64,000 nucleotides of DNA from Paraburkholderia hiiakae (GCF_904848665.1 NZ_CAJHCQ010000016.1:124001-188000), one strand, 5' to 3'. Positions 43,026 through 52,742 are shown, counted from the first letter of the stretch. Notes: generated from the letters alone by a model not told the origin. Program-made: numbers and translations.

Positions 43026-43678
43026 CAGCCGCCATTCACACGAGCGGCGAAGCCAAGGTCCGCGAAGAAATCTGCGTGACGGGCGCGAGCCTGTACGAGC
43101 GCGGTTACACGGTCGGCAGCGCGGGCAACATCAGCGCGCGGCTCGACGACGGCTGGCTCATTACGCCGACGGATGCGTGCCTCGGCCGCCTCGATCCCGC
43201 GGAGATCGCGAAGGTCGATCTCGACGGCAACGCGGTTTCGGGCGGCAAGCCGTCGAAAACGCTGGCGCTGCATCGCGGCGTGTACGAGCGCAACCGCGAA
43301 GCGCGCGGCATCGTGCACACGCATTCGACCCACCTCGTCGCGCTGACCCTCGCAGGCGTCTGGAGCGACGCCGACGTGCTACCGCCCATCACGCCGTACT
43401 ACGTCATGAAGGTCGGCCACATTCCGCTGATTCGCTACCGGCGACCCGGCGATCCGCAAGTCGCGCAACAGATCGCCTCGCTCGCCGACAGCGTGCGCGG
43501 CGTACTGCTCGAACGGCTCGGGCCTGTCGTATGGGAGCGTTCCGTTTCACAGGCTTCGTACGTGATCGAAGAACTGGAAGAGACGGCGCGCTTGTGGCTG
43601 ATGACGAACCCGCGTCCCGCGCCGCTCGACGACACCGCGCTCGAGGAGTTGCGCACGGTGTTTGGCGCGCGCTGGTAG
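43022..43678 (+). CDS. otnC: 3-oxo-tetronate 4-phosphate decarboxylase (class II aldolase family)
   Basis: 218 residues of the class II aldolase/adducin fold. Metal ligands are seen in the HTHST segment (HSTH near residue 100) and a later His; a Gly-rich SAGNISARL lies near residue 37. It decarboxylates 3-oxo-tetronate 4-phosphate to dihydroxyacetone phosphate, which enters glycolysis. It is the last enzyme of the pathway before the transporter gene. Confidence 0.86.
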   Translation: MTAAIHTSGEAKVREEICVTGASLYERGYTVGSAGNISARLDDGWLITPTDACLGRLDPAEIAKVDLDGNAVSGGKPSKTLALHRGVYERNREARGIVHTHSTHLVALTLAGVWSDADVLPPITPYYVMKVGHIPLIRYRRPGDPQVAQQIASLADSVRGVLLERLGPVVWERSVSQASYVIEELEETARLWLMTNPRPAPLDDTALEELRTVFGARW

Positions 43679-43796
43679 GCCGTTCGAGCACATCGAGCTT
43701 TACGCGCAGTATCACCTACCTTGAACAGAAAGCCGGAGGGCTGTCCGACACGAAGCGGACGGCCCGCAACCGGCGCCACCACAAAGGAGACAACGC

Positions 43797-45134
43797 ATGA
43801 CAAGCTATCAGGCGGCATCCGTTCGCCCCGCAGCCACCGCCGACGCAGCCGGACAACCCGGTGCGGCCGAAATCGAACGCACCTACGGCAAGGTGTTTTG
43901 GCGCATCGTACCGTTTCTGATGCTGTGCTACGTGGTCGCCTATCTGGACCGCGTCAACGTGGGCTTTGCGAAGCTGCAAATGTCGCAGGACCTCGCGTTC
44001 AGCGAGACCGTATTCGGGCTCGGCGCGGGTGTATTCTTCGTCGGCTATTTTCTCTTCGAACTGCCCAGCAACATCCTGATGCATCGGCTCGGCGCGCGTA
44101 TCTGGATTGCGCGCATCATGATCACGTGGGGCCTGCTCTCCGCTGTGTTCGTGTTCGTTAGGACACCCATGCAGTTCTACGCGCTGCGCTTCCTGCTCGG
44201 TCTCGCCGAAGCCGGTTTCTATCCGGGCGTCATTCTGTATCTGACGTACTGGTTCCCGTCGCATCGTCGCGCGAAGATCATCGCGGTGTTCATGTCGGCG
44301 ATTCCGGTTTCAGGCATTTTCGGCAATCCGTTGTCGGGCTGGATCATGCAGACGTTCGACTCCCATCACGGCTTCGCAGGCTGGCAATGGATGTTCGTGA
44401 TCGAAGCGGTGCCTGCCATCGCCATCGGCATCGCGACGATCCTGTACCTCGACAACGGCATCGCCGGCGCGAAATGGCTGACGCCGCGCGAAAAGAAACT
44501 GCTCGCCGACGAAATCGCCGCGCAACCGCAGGAAGAAGCGAAGTCGCATTCGGTGGGCGCGGTGTTCCGCGATCCGCGCACGTGGTGGATGTCGCTGATC
44601 TATTTCGCGTTCGTCACGGGCCAGTACGGACTCACGTTCTGGATGCCGACCCTCGTGAAGTCGACGGGCGTGACAGGCGCGTTCGAAATCGGCCTGCTGA
44701 GCGCGATCCCGTTTCTCGTCGCCATCGTCGTGATGAACGTGATGGGCCACAGCGCGGACAAACGCCGCGAGCGTCGCTGGCATCTGATCGGGCCGGCGCT
44801 CGCGGGCGCAGTCGGCTTCACGGTCGCGGCTTCGTTCGCGAACAACACGGCCGTCTCGATCGTGTTCCTGTCGATTGCGGCAGCGGGCGTGTTGACCTGC
44901 GCGCCGCTCTTCTGGTCGCTGCCCACGGCGTTCATGTCTGGCGCGACGGCCGCTGCGGGCATCGCGATCATCAATTCGATCGGCAATCTGGCGGGCTTCG
45001 CAAGCCCGTACATGATCGGCTATCTTAAGGATCTCACGCACAGCACGCAGTCCGGCATGTATGTGCTCGCCACGATGCTCGTGATCGGCGCGCTCGCCGT
45101 CTGGCTGACGCCCGCGCGGCTCGTGAACCGCTAA
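43797..45134 (+). CDS. major facilitator transporter, anion:cation symporter type
   Basis: 445 residues and 12 transmembrane helices. YLDRVNVGFAK in helix 1 and RFLLGLAEAGFYPGVILYLT in helix 4 are the marks of the ACS family, which imports hexonates, tartrate, phthalate and similar acids. AAAGGAG precedes ATG 43797. Being inside the tetronate operon, it probably takes up threonate or erythronate. Confidence 0.9.
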   Translation: MTSYQAASVRPAATADAAGQPGAAEIERTYGKVFWRIVPFLMLCYVVAYLDRVNVGFAKLQMSQDLAFSETVFGLGAGVFFVGYFLFELPSNILMHRLGARIWIARIMITWGLLSAVFVFVRTPMQFYALRFLLGLAEAGFYPGVILYLTYWFPSHRRAKIIAVFMSAIPVSGIFGNPLSGWIMQTFDSHHGFAGWQWMFVIEAVPAIAIGIATILYLDNGIAGAKWLTPREKKLLADEIAAQPQEEAKSHSVGAVFRDPRTWWMSLIYFAFVTGQYGLTFWMPTLVKSTGVTGAFEIGLLSAIPFLVAIVVMNVMGHSADKRRERRWHLIGPALAGAVGFTVAASFANNTAVSIVFLSIAAAGVLTCAPLFWSLPTAFMSGATAAAGIAIINSIGNLAGFASPYMIGYLKDLTHSTQSGMYVLATMLVIGALAVWLTPARLVNR

Positions 45135-45160
45135 ACACGCGTATTTTAGGAGTTGCTTCG

Positions 45161-45949
45161 ATGCCACGCTTCGCCGCCAATCTGACAATGATGTACAACG
45201 AACACGCGTTCCTCGATCGTTTCGCCGCCGCGGCGCGCGACGGTTTCGAGGCGGTGGAGTTCCTGTTCCCTTATGAGCATCCCGCCGCCGACATCAAGGC
45301 GCGGCTGACTGAAAACGGCCTGACACAGGCGCTTTTCAACGCGCCGCCCGGTGACTGGGCGGCAGCCGAGCGCGGCATCGCGTCGTTGCCGGGCCGCGAA
45401 GACGAGTTTCGCCGCAGCGTCGAAACGGCACTCGAATACGCGCGCGTACTCGGCAACGACAAGCTGCACGTGATGGCCGGCTTGATCAAGCCGGAGCAAT
45501 CGCGCGCCGCGCACCGCGACGTGTATCTGAAGAACCTCGAGTATGCGGCGAAGGCCGCCCAGGCGGACGGCATCACCGTTGTCATCGAACCAATCAACAC
45601 GCGCGACATTCCCGGCTTCTTTCTGAACCGGCAAGACGACGCGCAGGCGATTTGCGCGGAAGTCGGTGCGCCGAACCTGAAAGTGCAGTTCGATCTCTAC
45701 CATTGCCAGATCGTCGAAGGCGATCTCGCCGTGAAGCTCAAGCGGGACATGAAGGGCATCGGGCATATCCAGATTGCGGGCGTGCCCGAGCGGCACGAGC
45801 CGGATATCGGCGAAGTGAACTACCCGTATCTGTTCTCGCTGATCGACGAACTCGGCTACGACGGCTGGATCGGTTGCGAGTACCGGCCGCGCGCAGGCAC
45901 GTCGCAGGGGCTGGGATGGATCAGGCCGTATGTGAAGGCGCGTGCCTGA
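45161..45949 (+). CDS. otnI: 2-oxo-tetronate isomerase (hydroxypyruvate isomerase-like)
   Basis: 262-residue TIM barrel of the hydroxypyruvate isomerase (Hyi/YgbM) family, beginning MPRFAANLTMMYNEHAFLDR. Metal ligands fit Glu in VIEPINTRD, Asp in LKVQFDLYHCQ, and late His and Glu residues (HIQIAGVPERHEP, IGCEYRP). In the pathway it converts 2-oxo- to 3-oxo-tetronate. TAGGAG precedes ATG 45161. Confidence 0.86.
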   Translation: MPRFAANLTMMYNEHAFLDRFAAAARDGFEAVEFLFPYEHPAADIKARLTENGLTQALFNAPPGDWAAAERGIASLPGREDEFRRSVETALEYARVLGNDKLHVMAGLIKPEQSRAAHRDVYLKNLEYAAKAAQADGITVVIEPINTRDIPGFFLNRQDDAQAICAEVGAPNLKVQFDLYHCQIVEGDLAVKLKRDMKGIGHIQIAGVPERHEPDIGEVNYPYLFSLIDELGYDGWIGCEYRPRAGTSQGLGWIRPYVKARA

Positions 45950-45985
45950 GCGCATTCGACAGACACACTGAGGAACAACAGGAAC

Positions 45986-46975
45986 ATGAAAGTACTGATC
46001 ACGGGCGGAGCGGGATTTCTTGGCCAGCGTCTCGCGCGCGAACTGCTCGCGCGCGGCGAACTGACGGGCGCGAATGGACAGCGCGAGCCGATCACCGAAC
46101 TGGTGTTGCTCGACGTCGTCGCGGCGCCGGGTCCGAATGACGAACGCGTGCGTGTCGAAGTCGGCGACATTGCCGAGCGCAGCGTGCTCGAACGTCTGAT
46201 CGACGACAGGACGGCAGCGATTTTCCACCTCGCTGCGATCGTCAGCGGCCAGGCGGAAGCGGACTTCGATCTTGGCATGCGCATCAATCTCGACGCGTCG
46301 CGCTTGCTGCTCGACGTGTGCCGTGAGCGTGGGCATCGGCCGCGCGTCGTGTTCACGAGTTCGGTCGCCGTCTATGGCGGCGATCTGCCCGATGTCGTGC
46401 TCGATGAAACCGCATTGAATCCGCAGTCTTCGTATGGCGCGCAGAAGGCCGTCGCCGAGTTGCTGCTCAATGACTTCTCGCGGCGCGGTTTCGTCGATGG
46501 CCGCGTGCTGCGCCTGCCGACCATCAGCGTGCGGCCGGGCAAGCCGAACGCGGCGGCGTCCTCGTTTGCCAGTGGCATCATTCGCGAGCCGCTGAACGGT
46601 CAGCCGGCCGTGTGCCCGGTGAGCGGTTCGACGCGGCTGTGGCTGCTATCGCCACGCAAGGCGATCGAATGTCTTATCGCGGGCTGCGAGATCGACGGCG
46701 CGGCGCTCGGCAACCGGCGCACGGTGAATCTGCCGGGCGTGTCGGTAACGGTCGACCAAATGATCGCCGCGCTGCGCGAAGTGGCGGGCGATGCCGTCGC
46801 GGGACGCATCGAATGGAAGGCGGACGAGCGTGTCGAGAAGATCGTCGGCAGTTGGCCCGCGCAGTGGGACGTCGCGCGCGCGACCCAGCTTGGCCTGCAA
46901 GGCGACGCGTCGTTCCTGGATATCGTCCGCGCGTTCGTCGACGATGAACTAAGTGGGAAGATTCCACAGCATTGA
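45986..46975 (+). CDS. denD: D-erythronate dehydrogenase (extended SDR family)
   Basis: 329-residue short-chain dehydrogenase of the epimerase type with GGAGFLGQRLA at residues 7-17, the active-site Tyr-Lys in SSYGAQK near 150 and a Ser in TSSVAVYGG. DenD oxidises D-erythronate to 2-oxo-tetronate, giving a second entry to the same pathway as LtnD. A plain UDP-sugar epimerase is less likely given the operon. It is followed by a terminator. Confidence 0.82.
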   Translation: MKVLITGGAGFLGQRLARELLARGELTGANGQREPITELVLLDVVAAPGPNDERVRVEVGDIAERSVLERLIDDRTAAIFHLAAIVSGQAEADFDLGMRINLDASRLLLDVCRERGHRPRVVFTSSVAVYGGDLPDVVLDETALNPQSSYGAQKAVAELLLNDFSRRGFVDGRVLRLPTISVRPGKPNAAASSFASGIIREPLNGQPAVCPVSGSTRLWLLSPRKAIECLIAGCEIDGAALGNRRTVNLPGVSVTVDQMIAALREVAGDAVAGRIEWKADERVEKIVGSWPAQWDVARATQLGLQGDASFLDIVRAFVDDELSGKIPQH

Positions 46976-47028
46976 TAGCGTGCACGCTAACCGGTCCGTC
47001 CGCGCCGGTTTGCTACGCAACAAATGAC

Positions 47029-47080
47029 AGACGCCGCCGGCGCAGACAAAGAGTCTTTGCGAGGCGGCGTTTCCTTATTT
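47029..47080. terminator. intrinsic terminator between convergent denD and decarboxylase genes
   Basis: GACGCCGCC and GGCGGCGTTT arms enclose an inner GCGCAGAC-AAAGAG-type loop and are followed by TTCCTTATTT. A stem this strong can act for both converging genes; the decarboxylase stop is at 47079. Confidence 0.65.
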
Positions 47081-48812
47081 AGATCTGCGCTGCGCCGGTT
47101 CGGAGCTGGAGATGCTCGCGGTGCTGCGGGCCGCGCGGACCGTAGTCGAGTTCGGCGCCCAGATTGCTGCTTCGCGTGATCGCCGCGGGCGCATCGCAGG
47201 GGTCCATGATCGATTCGACAAAAAGCAGTTTGTCGTTCGGCGCGGCGAGGGCGTGTTGCAGATCCCCGCAGGTCCTGGCCACGAAAGACTGCACGGATGC
47301 GCTGGGATGGAGCACTTTCGGCAGATCGGCGTAGGCCCAATTCGCAATGTCGTTGTAGGGTTCGGTCTTGCCGAGGTAGCCGCGTTCGATGGTGTAGCCG
47401 CCGTTGTTGATCAGCAGAATCGCTGGCTTGTGATCGTGGTGCAGAATGGTCGACAACTCCTGAGCCGTGACCTGGAACGAACCATCGCCTATGAGCAACA
47501 CGTGGCGGCGCTCGGGCGCCGCAGTCAGCGCGCCAAGCAGGGCGCCGACCGAATAGCCAATCGATCCCCAGTTGATCGACCCGATGAAGGTGCAGCCGGG
47601 CGGAAGCTGCAGCCCGAGAATGGAAAACGACGTGCCATTGTCGACATACACGACATCTCCGGGACGCAGATAGTCCTGAACGGCCTGCCAGTAGGCGGCT
47701 TGAGTCAGCTTCGCGGCAGCCTCGACGTGCGTGCGAGCGGCTGGCGCGTCAACCGGGCGTTGAACGCGCGTCGCAACCTGCGGTGCGGTGTCGATCACGC
47801 CGCGTAGCACCTCCTTGAGCGCCACCGCCTGATAGTTGTCTTCGCCGATGTCCACGGCGTGCGCACGCGCGTGGATCGTGCCGGCGGGCAGCGTTGCGCT
47901 GAAATCGCCCGTGGTCACCTCGATCGGCCGGTAGCCGACGGCGAGCAAACAGTCGCTGCTCTCGATCGCTTCACATACCCCTGGCTCGCTGCCTTTGCCG
48001 GCATAGATGCCAAGGTACTGCGGGTGCGACGCGTCGATCACGCCCTTGGCCGCGTTGATCACCGCCAGCGGTGCCTGCAGCTTGTCCGCCAGCGCCACGA
48101 GTTCGGGGACGACGCCGAACCGGTCGGCATCCGTATCCACCAGAATCGCCGGTGATCTCGCGGCGGACAACTGTTGCGCGAGCGCCGCGATGCACGACTG
48201 CAGCCGTTCCGGATCGCTGGGAACGTGGGCAAGAACAAGCGGGGCAGCCGGCACTTCGATCTCGAGATACGCGATGTCAGACGGCAGTTCCATGTAGACA
48301 GGGAGCTTTTCCCGCCAGGCCGTGAGGATCAGCCGGTCGATCTCGACGACCGCGTTGCGCGGCGTGATCCGGGCCTGGGCCACCGTCACCGGCGCATAGG
48401 CGCGCAGGAAGTGGTCGAAGTTGCCGTCGGCCATGGTGTGGTGCATGCCGAGGCCGCGATCGATGGAGCGCAGCGGGATCGAACCGCTGATGCAGATAAC
48501 GGGAACATGCTCGGCATAGGCGCCTGCCACCCCGTTGAGCGCGCTCAAGGCGCCGACGCCGTTCGTGACGAGCAGCGCGCCCAGGCCGTTTAGCCGGGCA
48601 TAACCGTCCGCCGCATAGGAGGAGGTCAACTCGCCCGTGGTGCCGATCCATTCCAGTGCACCGCTATCGTGGAGTTGCTGCAACAGTGTGAGGTTGTAGT
48701 CGCCGGGAACGCCAAACAAATGACGAATACCGGCTTCCTCGAGGCGGCGCAGGAGGAAGTCGCCGATCGTCATGCGTTGGGTGGGATTGGCCGTGTTTTG
48801 CGTGATTTCCAT
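47079..48812 (-). CDS. pyruvate/indolepyruvate decarboxylase (TPP enzyme)
   Basis: 577 residues of the TPP-dependent 2-oxoacid decarboxylase family. The catalytic Glu61 is in GTTGELTSSYAADG, the twin histidines at 124-125 in GMHHT are diagnostic of PDC/IPDC enzymes, and the TPP motif is GDGSFQVTAQE...NNGGYT. It makes acetaldehyde from pyruvate or indole-3-acetaldehyde from indolepyruvate; sequence alone does not decide. It is transcribed from a promoter sharing a box with the adjacent two-component system. Confidence 0.87.
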   Translation of the reverse strand: MEITQNTANPTQRMTIGDFLLRRLEEAGIRHLFGVPGDYNLTLLQQLHDSGALEWIGTTGELTSSYAADGYARLNGLGALLVTNGVGALSALNGVAGAYAEHVPVICISGSIPLRSIDRGLGMHHTMADGNFDHFLRAYAPVTVAQARITPRNAVVEIDRLILTAWREKLPVYMELPSDIAYLEIEVPAAPLVLAHVPSDPERLQSCIAALAQQLSAARSPAILVDTDADRFGVVPELVALADKLQAPLAVINAAKGVIDASHPQYLGIYAGKGSEPGVCEAIESSDCLLAVGYRPIEVTTGDFSATLPAGTIHARAHAVDIGEDNYQAVALKEVLRGVIDTAPQVATRVQRPVDAPAARTHVEAAAKLTQAAYWQAVQDYLRPGDVVYVDNGTSFSILGLQLPPGCTFIGSINWGSIGYSVGALLGALTAAPERRHVLLIGDGSFQVTAQELSTILHHDHKPAILLINNGGYTIERGYLGKTEPYNDIANWAYADLPKVLHPSASVQSFVARTCGDLQHALAAPNDKLLFVESIMDPCDAPAAITRSSNLGAELDYGPRGPQHREHLQLRTGAAQI

Positions 48813-48958
48813 GGAGGATTCCTAAGCTGGGTCATGGGAGGAATGTGCGGTACCGATGTTGAATCGCACTCCGCGGCAAAGCAGGCGCTCATCCCGGCTG
48901 TGGCTTGGTAACCGCCAGCAGCCCGATGCGTAATTCGGTTTGCGGTACAACGGATTCT

Positions 48959-49005
48959 CAGTCTAGGCGCCCGGCAAAAACAGCAGTGTGACCGAGTCAT
49001 TACAA
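48959..49005 (-). promoter_or_regulatory. shared promoter box 1 (decarboxylase gene)
   Basis: On the minus strand: TTGTAAT at 49005-48999, GGTCAC about 11 bases on, then TAGACTG at 48965-48959. The two outer elements are 33 bases apart, as in the other three copies. TAGACT should be the -10 element. Confidence 0.7.
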
Positions 49006-49046
49006 AAAAATATCAGGGAGGGGACGCGCTGCGTTTCGTCATTTTC

Positions 49047-49093
49047 TTGTAATGATTGAGTAACGGCCCCGTTAGAGGGCGCTGCTTAGACTG
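49047..49093 (+). promoter_or_regulatory. shared promoter box 2 (response regulator gene)
   Basis: TTGTAAT (49047-49053), AGTAAC 11 bases later, and TAGACTG (49087-49093), 33 bases between the outer elements. It lies 80 bases before the response regulator, so autoregulation is likely. Confidence 0.7.
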
Positions 49094-49173
49094 CAATCAT
49101 GCCCGACTGGTATAGGGGCGCAAACGAGCACAGAATCAGTGACACGCGCATAAAAGTGCAGGGACCGGACGCT

Positions 49174-49851
49174 ATGAAAATCCTCGTCATCGAAGACGAA
49201 GCCAAGACCAGCGAGTACATTCAGAACGGCTTGACGGAAGCAGGCTACGTGGTGGACGTGGCCGCCAACGGCATCGACGGACTACACCTTGCGCAGGAGA
49301 TGGGCTACGACCTGATTCTGCTCGACGTGATGATGCCGGAGATGGATGGCTGGACCGTCATGAAGAAGCTCGGCGCGCGCACCAAAACCCCGGTGTTATT
49401 TCTGAGCGCGCGCGGCACGCTCGAAGACCGGTTGAAGGGCCTCGATCTCGGCGCCGACGATTATCTCGTCAAGCCTTTCTCGTTTGCCGAGTTGCTGGCG
49501 CGCATCCGCATCATATTGCGGCGCGGCCAGCCGCAAAAGGAGGAGGAACAGGTCTTCGAAGTTGGGGATCTTCGGGTCGATGTGCCGAAGCGGCGAGTCG
49601 ACCGGGCCGGCGTGCGCATTACGCTCACCAACAAGGAATTCAACCTGCTGGCATTCTTTCTGGAGCATCAAGGTCAGGTGCTCTCGCGCGCCCTGATCGC
49701 CTCGCGCGTGTGGGACATGAATTTCGACAGCGACAGCAATGTTGTCGATGTCGCGGTGCGCCGGTTGCGGCAGAAGATCGACGACCCTTTCCCCGTTCGC
49801 TTGATTCATACGATTCACGGCGTGGGATACCGTTTCGAGTACGAAGCATGA
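49174..49851 (+). CDS. OmpR/PhoB-family response regulator
   Basis: 225 residues: receiver domain with acidic pocket Glu7-Asp8, phosphoacceptor Asp51 and Lys in YLVKPFSF, then a winged-helix DNA-binding domain with RRLRQKID and VGYRFEY. It resembles metal-responsive regulators such as CopR, CusR and IrlR. ATG 49174 is used; a frame extends to 49099 but lacks the family N-terminus. Its stop overlaps the sensor kinase start. OmpR-type factors bind direct half-sites about 11 bases apart, as in the boxes nearby. Confidence 0.9.
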   Translation: MKILVIEDEAKTSEYIQNGLTEAGYVVDVAANGIDGLHLAQEMGYDLILLDVMMPEMDGWTVMKKLGARTKTPVLFLSARGTLEDRLKGLDLGADDYLVKPFSFAELLARIRIILRRGQPQKEEEQVFEVGDLRVDVPKRRVDRAGVRITLTNKEFNLLAFFLEHQGQVLSRALIASRVWDMNFDSDSNVVDVAVRRLRQKIDDPFPVRLIHTIHGVGYRFEYEA

Positions 49852-51254
49852 AGCGCCTTTCGCTCACCACGCGCCTTGCGGTGCTATACGCACTCATCGT
49901 ATTTACGGCGATGGCGTTGCTCGGCACCTTGCTATACCGGGGCCTTGAGCGGCAACTGATGGTGCGCGACGACGCGGCGCTGGTGACGAGGGTCGACCAG
50001 CTTCGCACACTCATGAACGATGTCGACGTGCGCGAGCTGATTCGGGACAAGCCTCATCTCTTCGCGAACATGCTCGGTAATACGGAGTCACTGCTGATCG
50101 TGGGCTTTCCGGGTGAAGCGCCGCTCCTTACGGTGAATCCGGGGCACAGGGCGGTGCCGGATGTGACGCCCGTGCCGGTGGACGCGCCACTCACGCTCGG
50201 CGCCGTTCACCATACGCTTGCGGCCGATGGAACGCCGTTCATCTACGTCGCCGCTGTGGCGCACGACGTAGCCGGGAAGCAGGATCTGCAGATCATCTCC
50301 GGCCGCTTGCTGACCGAGCGCACGCAATTGTTGCGGGCATACCGCAACCAGATACTGCTATTCGCCTCCGCTGGCGCAACCATTGTCGCCTTGCTCGCTT
50401 TCGTCCTCGCGCGCCGCAACATGCAGCCGTTGCGCGTGCTCGCTGCGCAAACCGGGGCGATCGGCGTCAGCACGCTTTCGACGCGCATCGAGCAGCGCGC
50501 CACGCCGCCCGAACTCGACGCATTGATCGCAGCATTTAACGGCATGCTCGATCGGCTCGAACGCGGGTTCACGCAGTTGAAACAGGTGTCGGCGGATATG
50601 GCGCACGACCTGCGCACGCCAATCGGCAACCTGCTGGGTCAGACCGAAGTCGGCTTGAGCCAGACGCGCGACACCGCGTATTACCAGCGGCTTCTCGGCT
50701 CGAACTACGAGGAGTTGCAACGCCTGTCGAAGATGATCGACAACATGCTTTTTCTTGCGCGCACCGAGCAGGCCGACAACGCCATCGAACGCAAGGAGTT
50801 GCCGCTTGGTGTGGAATTCGAGCGTATGCAGGAGTACTTCGAAGGCATCGCGGAGGACCGCAACGTGAGCCTCGAGTGGCGCGGCGAGGGTCACGTGTGC
50901 GCGGATCCGGATCTGCTGCGCCGTGCATTGGGGAATTTGCTTGCGAATGCCTTGCGGTATGCGGAGCCAGGCACGGCAATTTCGACCATGGCGGACCAAG
51001 GACCGGAGGCCACCACGCTCCATGTCGAGAATCGCGGACCGACGATCGAGCCGCATCATCTCGAACGGATCTTCGATCGCTTCTACCGGGCCGATCCGTC
51101 GCGGCATCGCTCGTCGGAGTCGAGTGGGCTCGGGCTTTCGATCGTGCGCAGCATCATGCTGCTGCACGGCGGAACGTGGCACGCTTCGAGCAGCAATGGC
51201 GTGACGCGCTTTACGCTTGTGTTCCCGCGGCAGCGCGGGCGGGGGAACCCGTAG
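49848..51254 (+). CDS. sensor histidine kinase
   Basis: 468 residues. A transmembrane helix at residues 13-35 and a second at about 163-183 enclose a periplasmic sensor domain. HAMP follows, then the phosphoacceptor His253 in MAHDLRTPIGN, an N-box (GNLLANALRYA) and G-box SSGLGLSIV. It resembles the CusS/IrlS heavy-metal sensor group. Coupled to the response regulator by a 4-base overlap. The signal is unknown; efflux genes directly downstream suggest a toxic compound or aromatic acid. Confidence 0.9.
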   Translation: MKRLSLTTRLAVLYALIVFTAMALLGTLLYRGLERQLMVRDDAALVTRVDQLRTLMNDVDVRELIRDKPHLFANMLGNTESLLIVGFPGEAPLLTVNPGHRAVPDVTPVPVDAPLTLGAVHHTLAADGTPFIYVAAVAHDVAGKQDLQIISGRLLTERTQLLRAYRNQILLFASAGATIVALLAFVLARRNMQPLRVLAAQTGAIGVSTLSTRIEQRATPPELDALIAAFNGMLDRLERGFTQLKQVSADMAHDLRTPIGNLLGQTEVGLSQTRDTAYYQRLLGSNYEELQRLSKMIDNMLFLARTEQADNAIERKELPLGVEFERMQEYFEGIAEDRNVSLEWRGEGHVCADPDLLRRALGNLLANALRYAEPGTAISTMADQGPEATTLHVENRGPTIEPHHLERIFDRFYRADPSRHRSSESSGLGLSIVRSIMLLHGGTWHASSSNGVTRFTLVFPRQRGRGNP

Positions 51255-51400
51255 GCGCGCCAAGGGCGGCACCGCGACAAACCGCGCTAAGATGAGGCCC
51301 TTGAATTGGGAATGCGGGACGCAACCCATCTGTGCGCGTATGGGTTGTTCGTACGAGTGGAATTCAGCATTTATTCCAGTCACGAAACGTTGAATAAGCG

Positions 51401-51688
51401 ATGAAACAACGTACATGGCCCAGATTCGCTGCCGTTTGTTCATTCCTGGCTTTCATGCCGCTTGCGGGTTGTGTGGCCCGCGGCGCGCCGTCCTGGTCGC
51501 TCTTCGGCGCGTACTTTCCGTATTGGCTCGTGAGCGCCGCCATCGGCATTGTCGGCGCGCTCGTCGCGCATCGCGTTTTCATCTCGACTGGATGGATTCG
51601 CCAGGTGCCTTATCAGCTTTCGGTCTGCACCGGGATCGGCGTCGTCGCCGGGGTGTTCGTCTGGCTATGGGGAACGGGGCAGCTCTGA
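51401..51688 (+). CDS. ytcA: YtcA-like small lipoprotein
   Basis: 95 residues. Signal with lipobox LAGC, Cys24 as acylated residue, then two transmembrane helices. YtcA proteins occur next to MdtN-MdtO-MdtP in E. coli and many Burkholderia; the role is unknown. It starts 146 bases after the sensor kinase and its stop is 1 base before the next ATG. Confidence 0.82.
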   Translation: MKQRTWPRFAAVCSFLAFMPLAGCVARGAPSWSLFGAYFPYWLVSAAIGIVGALVAHRVFISTGWIRQVPYQLSVCTGIGVVAGVFVWLWGTGQL

Positions 51689-51689
51689 C

Positions 51690-52742
51690 ATGAAAATGGC
51701 CGGCCAGAATCCTCGACATGCATGGAGGGGGCGCGCGATCGCCGTCGTGATCGTCCTGCTCGGCGCGGCGGCACTCTGGTATGCGTACGATCGCTCGTCG
51801 CGCTATCCGTCCACCGACGACGCGTCCATCGACGCGGATGTCGTCCACGTCGCGTCGCCCGTGGGCGGCCGGATCATACGCGTTCCCGTGGAGGAGAACC
51901 AGCATGTCTCGAAGGGCGACGTGCTGTTCGAAATCGACCCGGTGCCGTACCGGCTTGGCGTCGCGCAGGCGCAGGCCGAAGTCGAACTGGCGCGCGCCTC
52001 GCTCGGCACGCGCCGCCGCACGCTGATCGGCGAGACGTCGAACGCGACCGTCGCGGCCGACCAGACGCGCCGCGCGACGCACAACTACGACCTCGCGACG
52101 CGCAGCGTCGACCGGCTGCGGCCGCTCGCGGCGCAAGGCTATGTGTCCGCGCAGCAGCTCGACCAGGCGGTCGTGGCGCAGCGCGACGCGAGCGTATCGC
52201 TCGCGCAGGCGCAGGTGCAACAGCGCTCCTCTACGCAGACGATAGGCGACGACACCGACGCCATCGCGGCGCTGCATGCGCGCGAGGCCGCGCTGGCCAT
52301 CGCCCAGCGCGCGCTCGACGACACGGTCGTGCGCGCGCCGTTCGACGGCTACGTGACAGGGCTGACGATCCTCGCGGGGGAAACGGTCGCACCGAACCAG
52401 TCCATCTTCACGCTGGTTCATTCGGGCGAATGGTTCGCCGTGGCGAATTTCCGCGAGACGGCGCTCGGCGCGATCGACGTGGGCGACTGCGCAACCGTGT
52501 ACTCGATGATCGACCGAAAACAGCCGATGAGCGGCAAGGTGATCGGCATCGGCGCCGGGATCCTGGACACGGATCGCGTGAACCTGCCGCGCAGCCTGCC
52601 GTACGTGCAGCAGTCGGTGAACTGGGTGCGCGTGGCTCAACGCTTCCCGGTTCGCGTGCGCATAGACGCGCCGGTCAACAAGCTGGTGCGCATCGGCGCC
52701 AGCGCGATCGTCGAGGTCCGGCATGGCCAGTCTTGCCGCTGA
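51690..52742 (+). CDS. mdtN: MdtN-like membrane fusion protein
   Basis: 350 residues of the HlyD/EmrA type: N-terminal transmembrane helix, a biotinyl-lipoyl domain (SPVGGRIIRVPVEENQHVSK), a coiled-coil hairpin (residues about 95-200) and the second lipoyl half (RAPFDGYVTG). It links the inner-membrane component to the outer-membrane channel. ATG 51690. It overlaps the following mdtO-like gene by 20 bases. Confidence 0.86.
   Translation: MKMAGQNPRHAWRGRAIAVVIVLLGAAALWYAYDRSSRYPSTDDASIDADVVHVASPVGGRIIRVPVEENQHVSKGDVLFEIDPVPYRLGVAQAQAEVELARASLGTRRRTLIGETSNATVAADQTRRATHNYDLATRSVDRLRPLAAQGYVSAQQLDQAVVAQRDASVSLAQAQVQQRSSTQTIGDDTDAIAALHAREAALAIAQRALDDTVVRAPFDGYVTGLTILAGETVAPNQSIFTLVHSGEWFAVANFRETALGAIDVGDCATVYSMIDRKQPMSGKVIGIGAGILDTDRVNLPRSLPYVQQSVNWVRVAQRFPVRVRIDAPVNKLVRIGASAIVEVRHGQSCR

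Larger units (their letters stand above)
48813..49173. other. divergent regulatory region
   Basis: About 360 bases between the decarboxylase (minus strand) and the response regulator (plus strand). It contains two facing copies of the shared promoter box. No gene. Confidence 0.7.
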
